DNA from: Caulobacteraceae bacterium
GTDB taxonomy: Bacteria > Pseudomonadota > Alphaproteobacteria > Caulobacterales > Caulobacteraceae
Length of the DNA stretch: 45,732 nt
Assembly: GCA_020852035.1 (NCBI GenBank)
Contig: JADZBR010000241.1
Span: 1 to 45,732 of the forward strand
Direction of reading: 5' to 3'
The position numbers were made by a program, and so were the translations under genes. Numbering within the stretch: position 1 is the stretch's first letter; every line of letters begins with the position of its first letter. Of the stretch, positions 7,937-18,121 are shown piece after piece. The notes beneath the pieces are model-generated. The model did not search any database and was not told the DNA's origin. It worked only from the letters and a program-made list of their open reading frames with translations.

Positions 7937-10900
7937 ATGACTATCGGGACGATTTCCATGCGCGCGGCGCTCTTCGCCGGCGTTTCGCTGCTGGCCGCCT
8001 CGGCGGCCCAGGCGCAGGACGCGCCGGCGCCTGCGGCCGATGGGGTGGCCGAGGTCGAGGAACTGGTGGTCGTCGGCTCGCAGATCCGCGGCGCCCAGGT
8101 CAACGAGGCGCTGCCGGTCACCGTGCTCTCGACCAACGACATCGAGGCCACCGGCGCCACGGGCGGCGACGAACTGCTGCGCTCGATCCCGCAGATGGGC
8201 GACGTGGCGTTCAACGAATCGCGCGACGCCGGCGGCATCAACGACGCCCGCGGCGACGTCGCCTCCATCAACCTGCGGGGCCTGGGCACCGGCAACACCC
8301 TGGTGCTGCTGAACGGCCGGCGCATGGTGCTGCACCCCGGCACCCAGGCCGAGAACCTGATCCCGGTCACTTCGGTGAACGCCAACGCCATCCCCGTGCT
8401 CGGCATCGCCCGGGTCGAGGTGCTGCGCGACGGCGCCGCGGCGATCTACGGCACCGACGCGGTGGCGGGCGTGGTCAACAACGTCCTGAAGACCCGCTTC
8501 GACGGCCTGACCGTCGAGGCCGAGGGCGGCTTCATGGAGGACACCGACTTCCAGGAGTACGAGCTCAACTTCGAGGCCGGCCACACCTTCAACGACGGCA
8601 AGAGCAACATCTCCCTCTTCGGCTCGCACCTCAACCGCGACCGGCTGCGCGCCAATGAGCGTCCGTTCTCGCGCTCCAGCGACCTGCGGCCCCTGGTCGA
8701 GGGCACCGCGTTCGCAGGCGACACCGAGTTCGACAACCGTTCGGGCGACAGCCCCTGGGGCGAGTTCATCCGCCTGAACCCCAACACCTTCGGCGCGGCC
8801 GGGACCACCACCTACGTCGGCTCGACCCAGCTGGCGGCCAGCAGCGGCAGCTTCCATGCCCAGCCCGCCACCAACGACGGCTGCATCGTCACCTTCGGGG
8901 ATGTCTGCTTCGACAATTCCACCGCCGCCGCCACCGCCACCGGCGCGGACTCCAACCTGCGCTACAACGTCAACGAGGTTCGCAACCTGCTCGGCGAGGT
9001 CGACCGCACCAACCTCTTCGCCTACTTCAACCACGAGTTCGACAACGGCCTGGAAGCCTTCGCCGAGGCGGGGGTCTACTACGCCGACTACAGTTCGCAG
9101 CGCGACCAGGAGACGGCCCTGGCCAGCCAGCGGCTGATCATCCCCGCCAACGCCTACTACCACCCGCTGGGCTCGGGCGCCGGCCGGCTGGCGAACCTGC
9201 ACAGCGGCTCCGCCACCGGCGCCTTCCCCGCCGCCGGCGTGCCGGTGGAACTGCAGGACTATCGCGTCGTCGACGCGGGCCCCCTGACCTATAACGTCGA
9301 GGACCTGGTCACCCGCTACCTGGCGGGCCTGCGCGGCGAGTTCGCCGGCTTCGACTGGGAAAGCGCCTTCCTCTATTCGCGCGCCAAGACCGACGACACC
9401 ATGCAGGTCGCCAGCATGACCCTGTTCCAGCAGGCGCTCAGCGGCACGACGGCCGACGCCTACAATCCCTTCAACGGCGCCGACCCGAACAATCCGGAAG
9501 AGGGCGATTCCTCGCCCAACCCGCAGAGCGTGATCGACAGCTTCATCGTCGACGTCTCGCGCATCAGCAAGACCTCGCTCAGGCTCTGGGACTTCAAGGT
9601 CTCCAAGCGCGACCTCTTCACCCTGCCGGCCGGCGACGTCGGCGTGGCGGCGGGTGTGGAACTGCGCCGCGAGACCTTCAGCGAGGACCGCGACCCGCGG
9701 CTGGACGGCACCATCGTCTTCACCGCCCTCGACGGCTCGTCCAACGGCAGCGACGTGATGGGCGCCTCTCCCACCCCCGACACCAAGGGCGCGCGCAATG
9801 TGCAGTCCGGCTGGCTGGAGTTCGCCGTTCCGGTGGTCTCGCCGGACATGAACATCCCGCTGGTCCGTTCCGTCGATCTGCAGCTGGCGGCCCGCTATGA
9901 GCACTACACCAGCTTCGGCGACGTGCTGAAGCCGAAGGTCGCCGTCGGCTGGCGGCCGGCCGAGTGGCTGCTGGTCCGCGGCTCCTGGTCGGAGGGCTTC
10001 CGCGCCCCCAACCTGCCGCAGCTCTACGAGCGCGGCATCCAGCGGTCCAACACCCGCAGCGACTGGGCCAAGTGCGAGATCGCCCGCCGCAACGGCGACA
10101 TCGCCAACTTCGACGAGTGCACCATCAGGCAGGGCGTGGTCTCCAACCGCTCGGGCAGCCTGGAGCTGGAGCCGGAGGAATCGGAAAACTTCACCGCCGG
10201 CGTCGTCTTCGAGCCGCCTCTGCCGTCCGGCTACGGCCGCCTGACCATCACCGGCGACTACTGGCAGGTGAAACAGAAGGGGCTGATCGGCCTGTTCGGC
10301 GATTCCAGCGCCATCACCCTGGACTACTTCCTGCGCCTCTCGGGCAGTTCCAACCCGAACGTGCAGCGCGCCGCGCCGACCCCGGACCAGATCGCCGACG
10401 CCCAGGCCGCGGGCATGCAGCCCGCGGGCGACATCATCCAGGTGATCGACAACTACTCCAACCTGGCCCCGCGCGAGGTCGAGGGCGTCGACATCGCCGT
10501 CTACTACTCGATCGACGACACCGCCTGGGGCGACTTCGACGTGAAGTTCAACGCCGCGCGCCTCCTGACCTTCTACCAGGACCCCGACGCCGACAAACAG
10601 GCGCTGATCGACGCCCAGAAGGCCGGGACCATCGACCCGTCGATCTTCATCCCCGGCGCCGAGAGCCTGATCCAGGAGAACGGCCTGCCCAAATGGCGCG
10701 CCACCGGCACCGTCACCTGGCGCAACGGGCCCTTTGGCGCGGGCTATTTCGCCTCCTACACCGGGCCGGTGAACGACACCTCCGCGACCCTGGCGGACGG
10801 CACGCCCTGGCGGGTGAAGTCGCACCTGACGCACAACCTCTATGGCCAGTACACCTTCGAGGGCGGTCGCTGGCTGGATGAGACGCGGGTGCGGATCGGG

Positions 10901-11017
10901 GTGCGCAACCTCACCGACAACAACCCGCCGCTGGCGGACGGCACCTTCGGCTATCTGGGCGAGCTGCATTCGGCCCGCGGGCGGTTCTGGTACGCGCAGA
11001 TCCGCAAGCGGTTCTAG
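7937..11017 (+). CDS. TonB-dependent outer-membrane receptor
   Basis: A 1026-residue outer-membrane transporter. A signal peptide (about 1-28, ending ASAAQAQ) is followed by a plug domain: VVVGSQIRG, TGGDELLRSIPQMG, the typical plug motif RGLGTGNTLVLLNGRRM, VEVLRDGAAAIYGTDAVAGVVN. A long beta-barrel then ends in aromatic Phe (YAQIRKRF), the Omp85-recognition signature. It belongs to the large receptor class common in Caulobacterales and Xanthomonadales that imports iron complexes, oligosaccharides, peptides or other bulky ligands. The substrate is not readable. The ATG at 7937 follows AGGGAG; a second ATG seven codons later is also possible. It lies between the transsulfuration genes and a gamma-glutamyltransferase, a setting that hints at peptide or sulfur-compound uptake (inference). 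Confidence 0.92.
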   Translation: MTIGTISMRAALFAGVSLLAASAAQAQDAPAPAADGVAEVEELVVVGSQIRGAQVNEALPVTVLSTNDIEATGATGGDELLRSIPQMGDVAFNESRDAGGINDARGDVASINLRGLGTGNTLVLLNGRRMVLHPGTQAENLIPVTSVNANAIPVLGIARVEVLRDGAAAIYGTDAVAGVVNNVLKTRFDGLTVEAEGGFMEDTDFQEYELNFEAGHTFNDGKSNISLFGSHLNRDRLRANERPFSRSSDLRPLVEGTAFAGDTEFDNRSGDSPWGEFIRLNPNTFGAAGTTTYVGSTQLAASSGSFHAQPATNDGCIVTFGDVCFDNSTAAATATGADSNLRYNVNEVRNLLGEVDRTNLFAYFNHEFDNGLEAFAEAGVYYADYSSQRDQETALASQRLIIPANAYYHPLGSGAGRLANLHSGSATGAFPAAGVPVELQDYRVVDAGPLTYNVEDLVTRYLAGLRGEFAGFDWESAFLYSRAKTDDTMQVASMTLFQQALSGTTADAYNPFNGADPNNPEEGDSSPNPQSVIDSFIVDVSRISKTSLRLWDFKVSKRDLFTLPAGDVGVAAGVELRRETFSEDRDPRLDGTIVFTALDGSSNGSDVMGASPTPDTKGARNVQSGWLEFAVPVVSPDMNIPLVRSVDLQLAARYEHYTSFGDVLKPKVAVGWRPAEWLLVRGSWSEGFRAPNLPQLYERGIQRSNTRSDWAKCEIARRNGDIANFDECTIRQGVVSNRSGSLELEPEESENFTAGVVFEPPLPSGYGRLTITGDYWQVKQKGLIGLFGDSSAITLDYFLRLSGSSNPNVQRAAPTPDQIADAQAAGMQPAGDIIQVIDNYSNLAPREVEGVDIAVYYSIDDTAWGDFDVKFNAARLLTFYQDPDADKQALIDAQKAGTIDPSIFIPGAESLIQENGLPKWRATGTVTWRNGPFGAGYFASYTGPVNDTSATLADGTPWRVKSHLTHNLYGQYTFEGGRWLDETRVRIGVRNLTDNNPPLADGTFGYLGELHSARGRFWYAQIRKRF

Positions 11018-11060
11018 GACGCGCCGCCAGATCTCCGGATCGAGGGGATCGGAAACAGGG

Positions 11061-11163
11061 TGTCATCCCGGACGGCCGGCAAGGCCGATCCGGGACCCGG
11101 GGCCGCGCGCGGTGCAGAACCTCCTGGGTCCCGGCTCTCCGCTGCGCTACGGCCGGGATGACA
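11061..11163. repeat. Paired inverted palindromes, REPIN-like, family 4
   Basis: Two 38-base arms, 11061-11098 and 11126-11163, are imperfect reverse complements that begin TGTCATCCCGG and end CCGGGACCC (outer to inner), around a 27-base core. It sits between the tandem receptor and gamma-glutamyltransferase genes and ends only 20 bases before the ATG of the latter, so it would be in the mRNA leader if they are co-transcribed. The sequence differs from the other repeat families in the window. Confidence 0.8.
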
Positions 11164-11183
11164 CGAGAGTGGAGAGCTTTGCG

Positions 11184-12905
11184 ATGGTGACCTGGAAGCG
11201 CGCGACCGCCGTCTTCGCCGCGGCTCTGCTGTTGCTCGCCGGGGCGCCCGCGGCGGCCCAGCAGCGGCTGCTCGAATACCCCTCGATCCATCATCCGGCG
11301 ATCACCCAGCACGGCATGGTGGTCAGCCAGAACGCCATCGCCACCGAGGCGGGCGTGGAGATGCTGCAGAAGGGCGGCAATGCGGTGGACGCCGCCGTCG
11401 CCACCGCCTTCGCCCTGGCGGTCACCCTGCCGCGCGCCGGCAACCTGGGCGGCGACGGCTTCATGCTGGTGCATCTGGCCAAGACCGGCGAGACCCTGTT
11501 CATCGACTACCGCTCGATCGCGCCCCGCGCGGCGCGGATCGAGGACTTCGTCGGGCCGGACGGCAAGGAGCTGAAGCTGGCCTCCGAGGGCTACCGCGCG
11601 CCGGCCGTGCCGGGCACGGTCGCCGGGCTGGAGCTGGCGCACCGCAAGTGGGGCAGGCTGCCGTGGAAGACGGTGCTCGCCCCGGCTATCCGGCTGGCGG
11701 AGAAGGGCGTGGTGCTGTCGCCGGACGAGGCCTTCGTCTTCACCTGGGGCCGCGATCGGCTGTCGCAGAGCGAGCCGGCTAAGGCCGCCTTCTACCACCG
11801 CGACGGCTCGCTCTACGGCGCGGGCGAAACCCTGCGCCAGCCGGACCTGGCCTGGACCCTGCGGCAGGTCTCGCGCGGCGGCGCCAGGGCCTTCTACGAG
11901 GGCCCGGTGGCCGAGCGGCTGGTCGCCGACCTGCAGGCCCACGGCGGGCTGATCACGATGCAGGACATGGCGGCCTACCGCGCGGTCGAGCGCAAGCCCC
12001 TGGTCGGCAGTTACCGCGGCCTGACGGTGGTCACCGCCCCGCCCGCCAGCGCCGGCGGGGCCAGCCTGCTGCAGATGCTGAACATCCTGGAGCGGTTCGA
12101 CATGAAGGCCGCCCGGCAGGGTTCGGCCAGGTCCACCCACCTGATCGCCGAGACCCTCAAGCTGGGCACCGCCGACCGCTACCGCTACCTGGGCGACACC
12201 GGGTTCGTGAAGGTCCCGCTCGCCGGCTTCACCTCCAAGGCCTACGCCGCCGAGCGCGCCCGGCTGATCGACCCCGACCACGCCAAGCCGGCCAAGGCGT
12301 TCGGCGTGGGCGACCCCTGGGCCTACGAGAGCCCCAACACCACGCATCTGTCGGTGGCCGACGCCGAGGGCAATGCGGTCAGCAACACCTTCACACTGGG
12401 CGCCGACTTCGGCTCCGGCGTGATGGCCAGGGGCACCGGCTTCCTGCTCAACAACCAGATGAACAACTTCAGCCACGAGCAGGTGGTGGAGGCGCGCGAA
12501 CGGGGCGAGCCGCCGCCGGCCAACGGCATGGCGCCGGGCAAGCGCATGCTCTCGACCATGATGCCGACCATGATCTTCAAGGACGGCAAGCCCTGGATGA
12601 TCGCCGGCACGCCCGGCGGCGGGGCCATCGTCAGCGCCATGCTGCAGCTGATCGTCAATGTGGTGGACTACGACCTCAACATCGCCGAGGCGACCCACCG
12701 GCCGCGCATCCATCAGGACACCGGCGAGTTCCTGCAGGTCGAGCCCGGCTTCAACCCCGACACCGCCGACCGGCTGGTCGAGATGGGCCACAAGCTGCGC
12801 CCGCGCCAGACCATCGGCAGCACCCAGTCGATCATCGTGCAGGACGGCCTCTTCCTCGGCGCGCCCGACCCGAGGCGCCCGGGCGCGGAGGCGGCTGGGC
12901 CCTGA
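11184..12905 (+). CDS. ggt: Gamma-glutamyltransferase (periplasmic)
   Basis: A 573-residue Ntn-hydrolase precursor that cleaves or transfers the gamma-glutamyl group of glutathione and related peptides. A signal peptide covers about 1-25 (cleavage near AAAQQ), giving a periplasmic enzyme. The autocatalytic site is SPNTTHLSV: cleavage is expected between N385 and T386, making T386 the N-terminal nucleophile of the small subunit. The acidic/oxyanion region GTGFLLNNQMNNFS and the tail motif GTPGGGAIVSAM are intact. Together with the upstream cystathionine enzymes it suggests turnover of glutathione-type thiols, but no overlap or coupling links them. The ATG at 11184 is preceded by GGAGAG. Confidence 0.93.
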   Translation: MVTWKRATAVFAAALLLLAGAPAAAQQRLLEYPSIHHPAITQHGMVVSQNAIATEAGVEMLQKGGNAVDAAVATAFALAVTLPRAGNLGGDGFMLVHLAKTGETLFIDYRSIAPRAARIEDFVGPDGKELKLASEGYRAPAVPGTVAGLELAHRKWGRLPWKTVLAPAIRLAEKGVVLSPDEAFVFTWGRDRLSQSEPAKAAFYHRDGSLYGAGETLRQPDLAWTLRQVSRGGARAFYEGPVAERLVADLQAHGGLITMQDMAAYRAVERKPLVGSYRGLTVVTAPPASAGGASLLQMLNILERFDMKAARQGSARSTHLIAETLKLGTADRYRYLGDTGFVKVPLAGFTSKAYAAERARLIDPDHAKPAKAFGVGDPWAYESPNTTHLSVADAEGNAVSNTFTLGADFGSGVMARGTGFLLNNQMNNFSHEQVVEARERGEPPPANGMAPGKRMLSTMMPTMIFKDGKPWMIAGTPGGGAIVSAMLQLIVNVVDYDLNIAEATHRPRIHQDTGEFLQVEPGFNPDTADRLVEMGHKLRPRQTIGSTQSIIVQDGLFLGAPDPRRPGAEAAGP

Positions 12906-12944
12906 CCCCAAATCCTCCCCCATTGCGTGGGGGAGGATTTGGGG
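12906..12944. repeat. Perfect 17-bp hairpin, solitary derivative of repeat family 2
   Basis: CCCCAAATCCTCCCCCA (12906-12922), loop TTGCG, and its exact reverse complement (12928-12944) begin at the base after the ggt stop codon. The arm sequence AAATCCTCCCCC matches the outer arm of the long repeat at 4864-5046, so this looks like a solo or collapsed copy. No U-tract follows, so it is not a standard terminator, though it may stabilise the 3' end of the ggt mRNA. Confidence 0.85.
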
Positions 12945-12990
12945 CGCGCCGCCTTGCCCGGCCCTCACGCGCCGGTAGTATCGCGCCGGC

Positions 12991-13641
12991 ATGCAGCAGG
13001 CGCCCGTCCCTGGCGACACCGGCGCGGGACCGTCCGGCTGGGACGCCTCGCTGGCCGCCGCGCATGCCGAGCTCCTGAAGGACAAGAGCCTGCAGTTCCA
13101 GATGCAGGGCGCGCCCAGGCCGCCGGATCCGCCGCGCTGGCTGGACTGGCTGCCGGATTTCTTCCAGGCCATCGGGCCGGTCGCCAAATACCTGTTCTGG
13201 GGCGTGGTGATCCTGGCGGTGCTGCTGATCGCCTGGCTGATCCTGCGCGAGGTGATGGGCCTGCGACTGAGCTTCCGCCGGCGGGCCGCCGCCCGCACCC
13301 ACCCTGCCGACTGGGCGCCCGACCGCGAGAAGGCCGCCGTCCTGCTGGCCGACGCCGACCGGCTGGCCGCCGAGGGGCGCTTCGAAGAGGCCGCCCACCT
13401 GATCCTGCTGCGCGGCGTTGAGGACATCCGCGCCCGCCGCCCCGGCGTGGTGGCGCCGGCGCTGACCAGCCGCGAGATCGCCGCCTCCGAACGCCTGCCC
13501 GAGCGCGCCCGCCCGGCCTTCGCCGAGATCGCCCGGATCGTGGAGCGCAGCCTGTTCGGCGGCGGCCGGCTGGACGAGCCCGCCTGGCGCGACTGCCGCT
13601 CGGCCTATGAGCGGCTGGTGTTCGCGGACGCCTGGCGATGA
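12991..13641 (+). CDS. DUF4129-like membrane protein, first gene of MoxR operon
   Basis: A 216-residue protein: a proline-rich N-terminus, one membrane helix at about 66-90 (LFWGVVILAVLLIAWLIL), then a helical cytoplasmic domain beginning KAAVLLADADRLAAEGRFEEAAHLIL and ending YERLVFADAWR. The pattern of one helix followed by a short DUF4129-type helical domain, and the position at the head of a MoxR/DUF58 cluster, support the family assignment. The function is unknown. Its stop overlaps the ATG of the next gene by four bases. No clear ribosome binding site precedes the ATG at 12991. Confidence 0.75.
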   Translation: MQQAPVPGDTGAGPSGWDASLAAAHAELLKDKSLQFQMQGAPRPPDPPRWLDWLPDFFQAIGPVAKYLFWGVVILAVLLIAWLILREVMGLRLSFRRRAAARTHPADWAPDREKAAVLLADADRLAAEGRFEEAAHLILLRGVEDIRARRPGVVAPALTSREIAASERLPERARPAFAEIARIVERSLFGGGRLDEPAWRDCRSAYERLVFADAWR

Positions 13642-14856
13642 CCGCGGTTCCGGCCGAGATGCAGAGGCGGGGGCCGTTCTCGGTTCTGACGGTGGTCTCG
13701 CTGATCCTGGGCGCCGCGGTGGCGGCCGGCGCGCTCTCGGTGCTGTCGGCCTATGCGCCGCAGCTGCGCTCGGGAAACGACGGGGGAGGGCACGCGCTTT
13801 CCAAGTCCGCGATCGGATTCGCCGCGATCGTCCGCCTCCTGCCGAAGGCCGGCCGCCAGGTGGTGGTCACGCGCGCGCCGTTGCGCGGCAAGCGCGGGTT
13901 CGCGCTGATGGTGGTCACCCCGACGCTCGGCATGGACGCCAAGAGGATCGCGGAAGTGGGCTATGGGCCGCCGATGCTGGTGGTGCTTCCCAAGTGGCGA
14001 TCCGCGCCGTCGAACACCCGCCGGGGCTGGGTGACCCGGATCGGCCCGGCGCCCGCCGAACGGGTCAAGGCCGGAGCGCTCGAGTTCTATTCGCCGGACG
14101 CCGAGCTTGCGCGACGGCGCGAGGCCGGCGCCACGCCGCTCTTCGTCATCCAGAACGGAGCCGTGCTCGGCCGCACGGGGCCGATCGACAATCTGCAGAC
14201 CATCAGCGGCCGCAACATCGAGCCTGTGGTGGTCGACGACGCCGGTCAGATCGTGGTGGGGCGCTTCAAGGGAAACCGGACCTACATCCTCTCCGATCCG
14301 GACCTGCTGAACACCCAGGGCATGCGCAGCCTGGACACCGCCCGCGCGGGGGTCGCGATCATCGATCTCGTCGCCGAGGGGCGCGGCGCGGTCGCCTTCG
14401 ACGCCACCCTCCACGGCTTCAACCGGTCTCGGAACCTCTTGCGCCTGATCCTGGAGCCGCCGTTCCTGGGGGGCACGCTCTGCCTGCTGGCCGCCGCGAT
14501 CCTGGCCGGCGTGCACGCCGCCGTGCGCTTTGGGGCGCCGCGGCCGCCCGAGCGAGCCATCGCCTTCGGCAAGCAGGCGTTGGCCGACAGCACCGCCGGC
14601 CTCATCCACATCGCCGGCCGCGAGCATCGCATGGGCGGCCGCTACGCCGCCTTCGCCCGCGCCGACGCCGCCCGCGCGGTGGGCGCGCCGGCGAACCTGG
14701 CCGAGGAGGAGCTCGACGCCTTCCTCGACCGGCTGAGCGAGCAGCAGGGCCTTGCCCGTTTCACCGCCCTGCGCGAGGAGGCGCGGCGGGCCGGCGGGCT
14801 CGGCGAGTTGATGGGCGCGGCCCATAAGTTGTTCCAGTGGAGAGTGGAGATGACCC

Positions 14857-14870
<14 letters not shown>
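13638..14870 (+). CDS. DUF4350-type membrane protein
   Basis: A 410-residue protein with an N-terminal membrane helix (about 15-38), a large middle domain of alternating strands and helices (about 50-265) and a second membrane helix (about 280-300, GGTLCLLAAAILAGVHAAVRFG). A helical tail follows with repeated acidic and basic stretches. The layout (helix, Rossmann-like domain, helix, tail) and the genomic position match DUF4350 proteins in MoxR clusters. No catalytic motif is evident. Starts and stops overlap those of both neighbours (4 bases before, 14 after), so expression is coupled. Family naming is from recall of context as much as from sequence. Confidence 0.7.
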
Positions 14871-15809
<939 letters not shown>

Positions 15810-15813
<4 letters not shown>

Positions 15814-17126
15814 TCTACCCCGCCCGCAGAGCCATCCTCGTGACCGCCGCCGGCGCGCCGGTGGCGGTGGCCGCGGGGCTGGCCGGCGGCGGGCTGTGGA
15901 TGACCGGCCTGGCGTGGATCGGCGTGGTGGGCCTGTTGATCCTCATCGACGCGGCGCTGGGCGCGGCCTCGCGGGGCTTCGAGCTGGCGGCCAGCGGGCC
16001 GGGGCCGCTGGGGGCAGGCGGGGCGGGCGGCGTCGCCCGTTTCCAGCTGGATTTCGGCGGCCCGGTGAAACCGCGCCGGGTGGAGGTGTCCGCGCAGGCC
16101 GATCCGCGCCTCGCGGTCTCGCCGCGGCGGCTGGCCACGCGGGTGGCGGGCGGGCGGGCCGAGGCGGAGGTGGCGGTCTCGCCGGTGCGGCGCGGGGCGG
16201 CGGCGCTGGAGCAGCTCTGGGTGCGCTGGCGCGGGCCGCTGGGCCTGGCCTGGAACCAGGACGTGCGGCGGCTCGACATCGCCACGCCGGTGACCCCCGA
16301 CATCCAGGGGGTGAAGGCGGAGGCCCTGCGGCTCTTCGCCCGCGACGCCCTGCACGGCATGAAGGTGCAGCTGGACGCCGGCGACGGCTCGGAGTTCCAC
16401 GCCCTGCGCGACTTCATGCCCGGGATGGACCATCGCGCCATCGACTGGAAACAGTCCGCCCGTCACGGCCGGCTGGTCGCCAAGGAACGGCGCACCGAGC
16501 GCAACCACACCATTGTGCTGGCCATCGATTCCGGCCGCGCCATGTGCGAGCCGGTCGCCGGCGTGCCCCGGGTGGACGCGGCGATCAACGCGGCCCTGCT
16601 GCTCGCCTACGTGGGCCTGAAGACCGGCGACCGGCTGTCGCTCTTCGCCTTCGACGCCCGGCCGCGCATCTCCACCGGGGCGGTGAGCGGGGTCGGCGGC
16701 TTCGGCCAGTTGCAGCGGCAGGCCGCGCGCATCGACTATGCGGCCGAGGAGACCAACTACACCCTAGCGCTCTCGGCGCTGGCGGTGGACCTCGACCGGC
16801 GTTCGCTGGTGGTGGTGTTCACCGAGTTCACCGACCCCACCGGCGCGGCCCTGATGGTCGAGAGCGTCGGCCGCCTGCTGAAACGCCACGTGGTGCTGTT
16901 CGTCGTGCTGCGCGACGAGGAGCTGGAGAGCCTCACCCGCGCCGAGCCCAAGGCGCCGGCCGACGTCTCGCGCGCGGTCGCCGCCGCCGCCCTGCTGCGC
17001 GAACGCGAGCTGGTGCTGACCCGGCTGCGGCGCATGGGCGTGCAGATCGCCGAGGCGCCGTCCGGGGGCCTGGCCTCGGCGGTGGTCGCCGCCTACCTCG
17101 ACATCAAGCGCAAGGAACTGCTGTGA
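15810..17126 (+). CDS. DUF58 / von Willebrand A-like protein
   Basis: A 438-residue protein with two N-terminal hydrophobic helices (about 8-50) followed by a soluble domain. The DUF58 hallmark is clear: ALRDFMPGMDHRAIDWKQSAR. A von Willebrand A-like fold follows, starting VLAIDSGRAM, where the metal site reads DSGRA instead of the canonical DxSxS, so metal binding may be weakened. It is the expected partner of the MoxR ATPase. The GTG overlaps the moxR stop, and its own stop overlaps the GTG of the SpoIIM-like gene, each by four bases. Its role in this cluster is not established; envelope integrity or stress functions have been proposed for relatives. Confidence 0.88.
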
Positions 17127-18121
17127 GCGGCCCGGCGGTCCTGCGCAGCCAGCGCTTCCGCGCCGAGCGCGAGGGCGACTGGAAGCGGCTCGAGCGGCTG
17201 CTCGGCAAGGTCGAGGGCGCCTCGGCGGGCGCGCTCTCCGACGAGGAGCTGCTGGCCCTGCCGGTGCTCTATCGCGCGACGCTCTCGTCGCTCTCGGTGG
17301 CGCGCGCGACCTCGCTGGACAAGAGCCTGATCGACTATCTGGAGGACCTCTCCACCCGCGCCTACTTCCTGGTCTACGAGGTGCGCGGCAAGCCGCTGGA
17401 GCGCATCGGCCGGTTCGTCGCCCACGACTGGCCGGCGGCGGTGAAGGCGGTCTGGCCCGAGACCCTGGCCTCGGGGTTCGCCTTCATCCTGGGCGCGGTG
17501 GTCGCCTTCGTGCTGGTCGGCGGCGACCCGGACTGGTTCTACGCCTTCGTGCCCCAGGGGATGGCCGGCGGCCGCGACCCGGCCGCCACCGCCGAGTTCC
17601 TGCGCCACACGCTCTATGATCGGCCACAGGGGCAGACCGGGCTTTCGGCCTTCGCCACCTTCCTCTTCACCCACAATGTGCAGATCAGCCTGCTGGCCTT
17701 CGCGCTCGGTTTCGCCTTCGGCCTGCCGACGGTGGTGCTGATCTTCTGGAACGGCTGCACCCTGGGGGCGATGTACGCCGTCTTCGCCCGCCACGGCCTG
17801 GGGGTCGAACTCGGCGGCTGGCTGATGATCCACGGCGCGACCGAGCTCTTCGCCTGCGTGCTGGCCGGCGCGGCGGGCCTGCGGATCGGGCTCTCGCTGG
17901 CCTTTCCGGGCGAGCGGAGCCGCATGGAGGCCGCCGCCGTGGCCGGGCGCACGGCCGGGGCGGTGATGGCCGGGGTGGTGGTGATGCTGCTGTTCGCGGG
18001 CCTGCTGGAGGGCTTCGGCCGCCAGCTGATCACCGCCGCCGCCGTGCGCTACGCCATCGCCATCGGCACCGGCGGCCTCTGGCTCGCCTATTTCTACGGG
18101 CCGCGCCGTGTCGGACGCTGA
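17123..18121 (+). CDS. SpoIIM/DUF95-family integral membrane protein
   Basis: A 332-residue polytopic membrane protein. A cytoplasmic helical N-terminus (about 1-110) precedes about five membrane helices, including ASGFAFILGAVVAFVLVGG, VQISLLAFALGFAFGLP and the re-entrant-looking NGCTLGAMYAVFARHG...HGATELFACVLAGAAGL, characteristic of the stage II sporulation protein M family. In non-sporulating bacteria these proteins recur with MoxR, DUF58 and RDD genes. The GTG start (17123) overlaps the DUF58 stop and the 3' end overlaps the RDD gene by 14 bases. Transport activity is often presumed but not shown. Confidence 0.87.
   Translation: MSGPAVLRSQRFRAEREGDWKRLERLLGKVEGASAGALSDEELLALPVLYRATLSSLSVARATSLDKSLIDYLEDLSTRAYFLVYEVRGKPLERIGRFVAHDWPAAVKAVWPETLASGFAFILGAVVAFVLVGGDPDWFYAFVPQGMAGGRDPAATAEFLRHTLYDRPQGQTGLSAFATFLFTHNVQISLLAFALGFAFGLPTVVLIFWNGCTLGAMYAVFARHGLGVELGGWLMIHGATELFACVLAGAAGLRIGLSLAFPGERSRMEAAAVAGRTAGAVMAGVVVMLLFAGLLEGFGRQLITAAAVRYAIAIGTGGLWLAYFYGPRRVGR

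Noticed and set aside
7727..10969. A very long open frame on the minus strand, over 1000 codons, antisense to the TonB receptor
   Set aside because: It lacks recognisable domains and has the Gly/Arg/Val/His-rich composition produced by the antisense of GC-rich genes; the plus-strand receptor is unambiguous.
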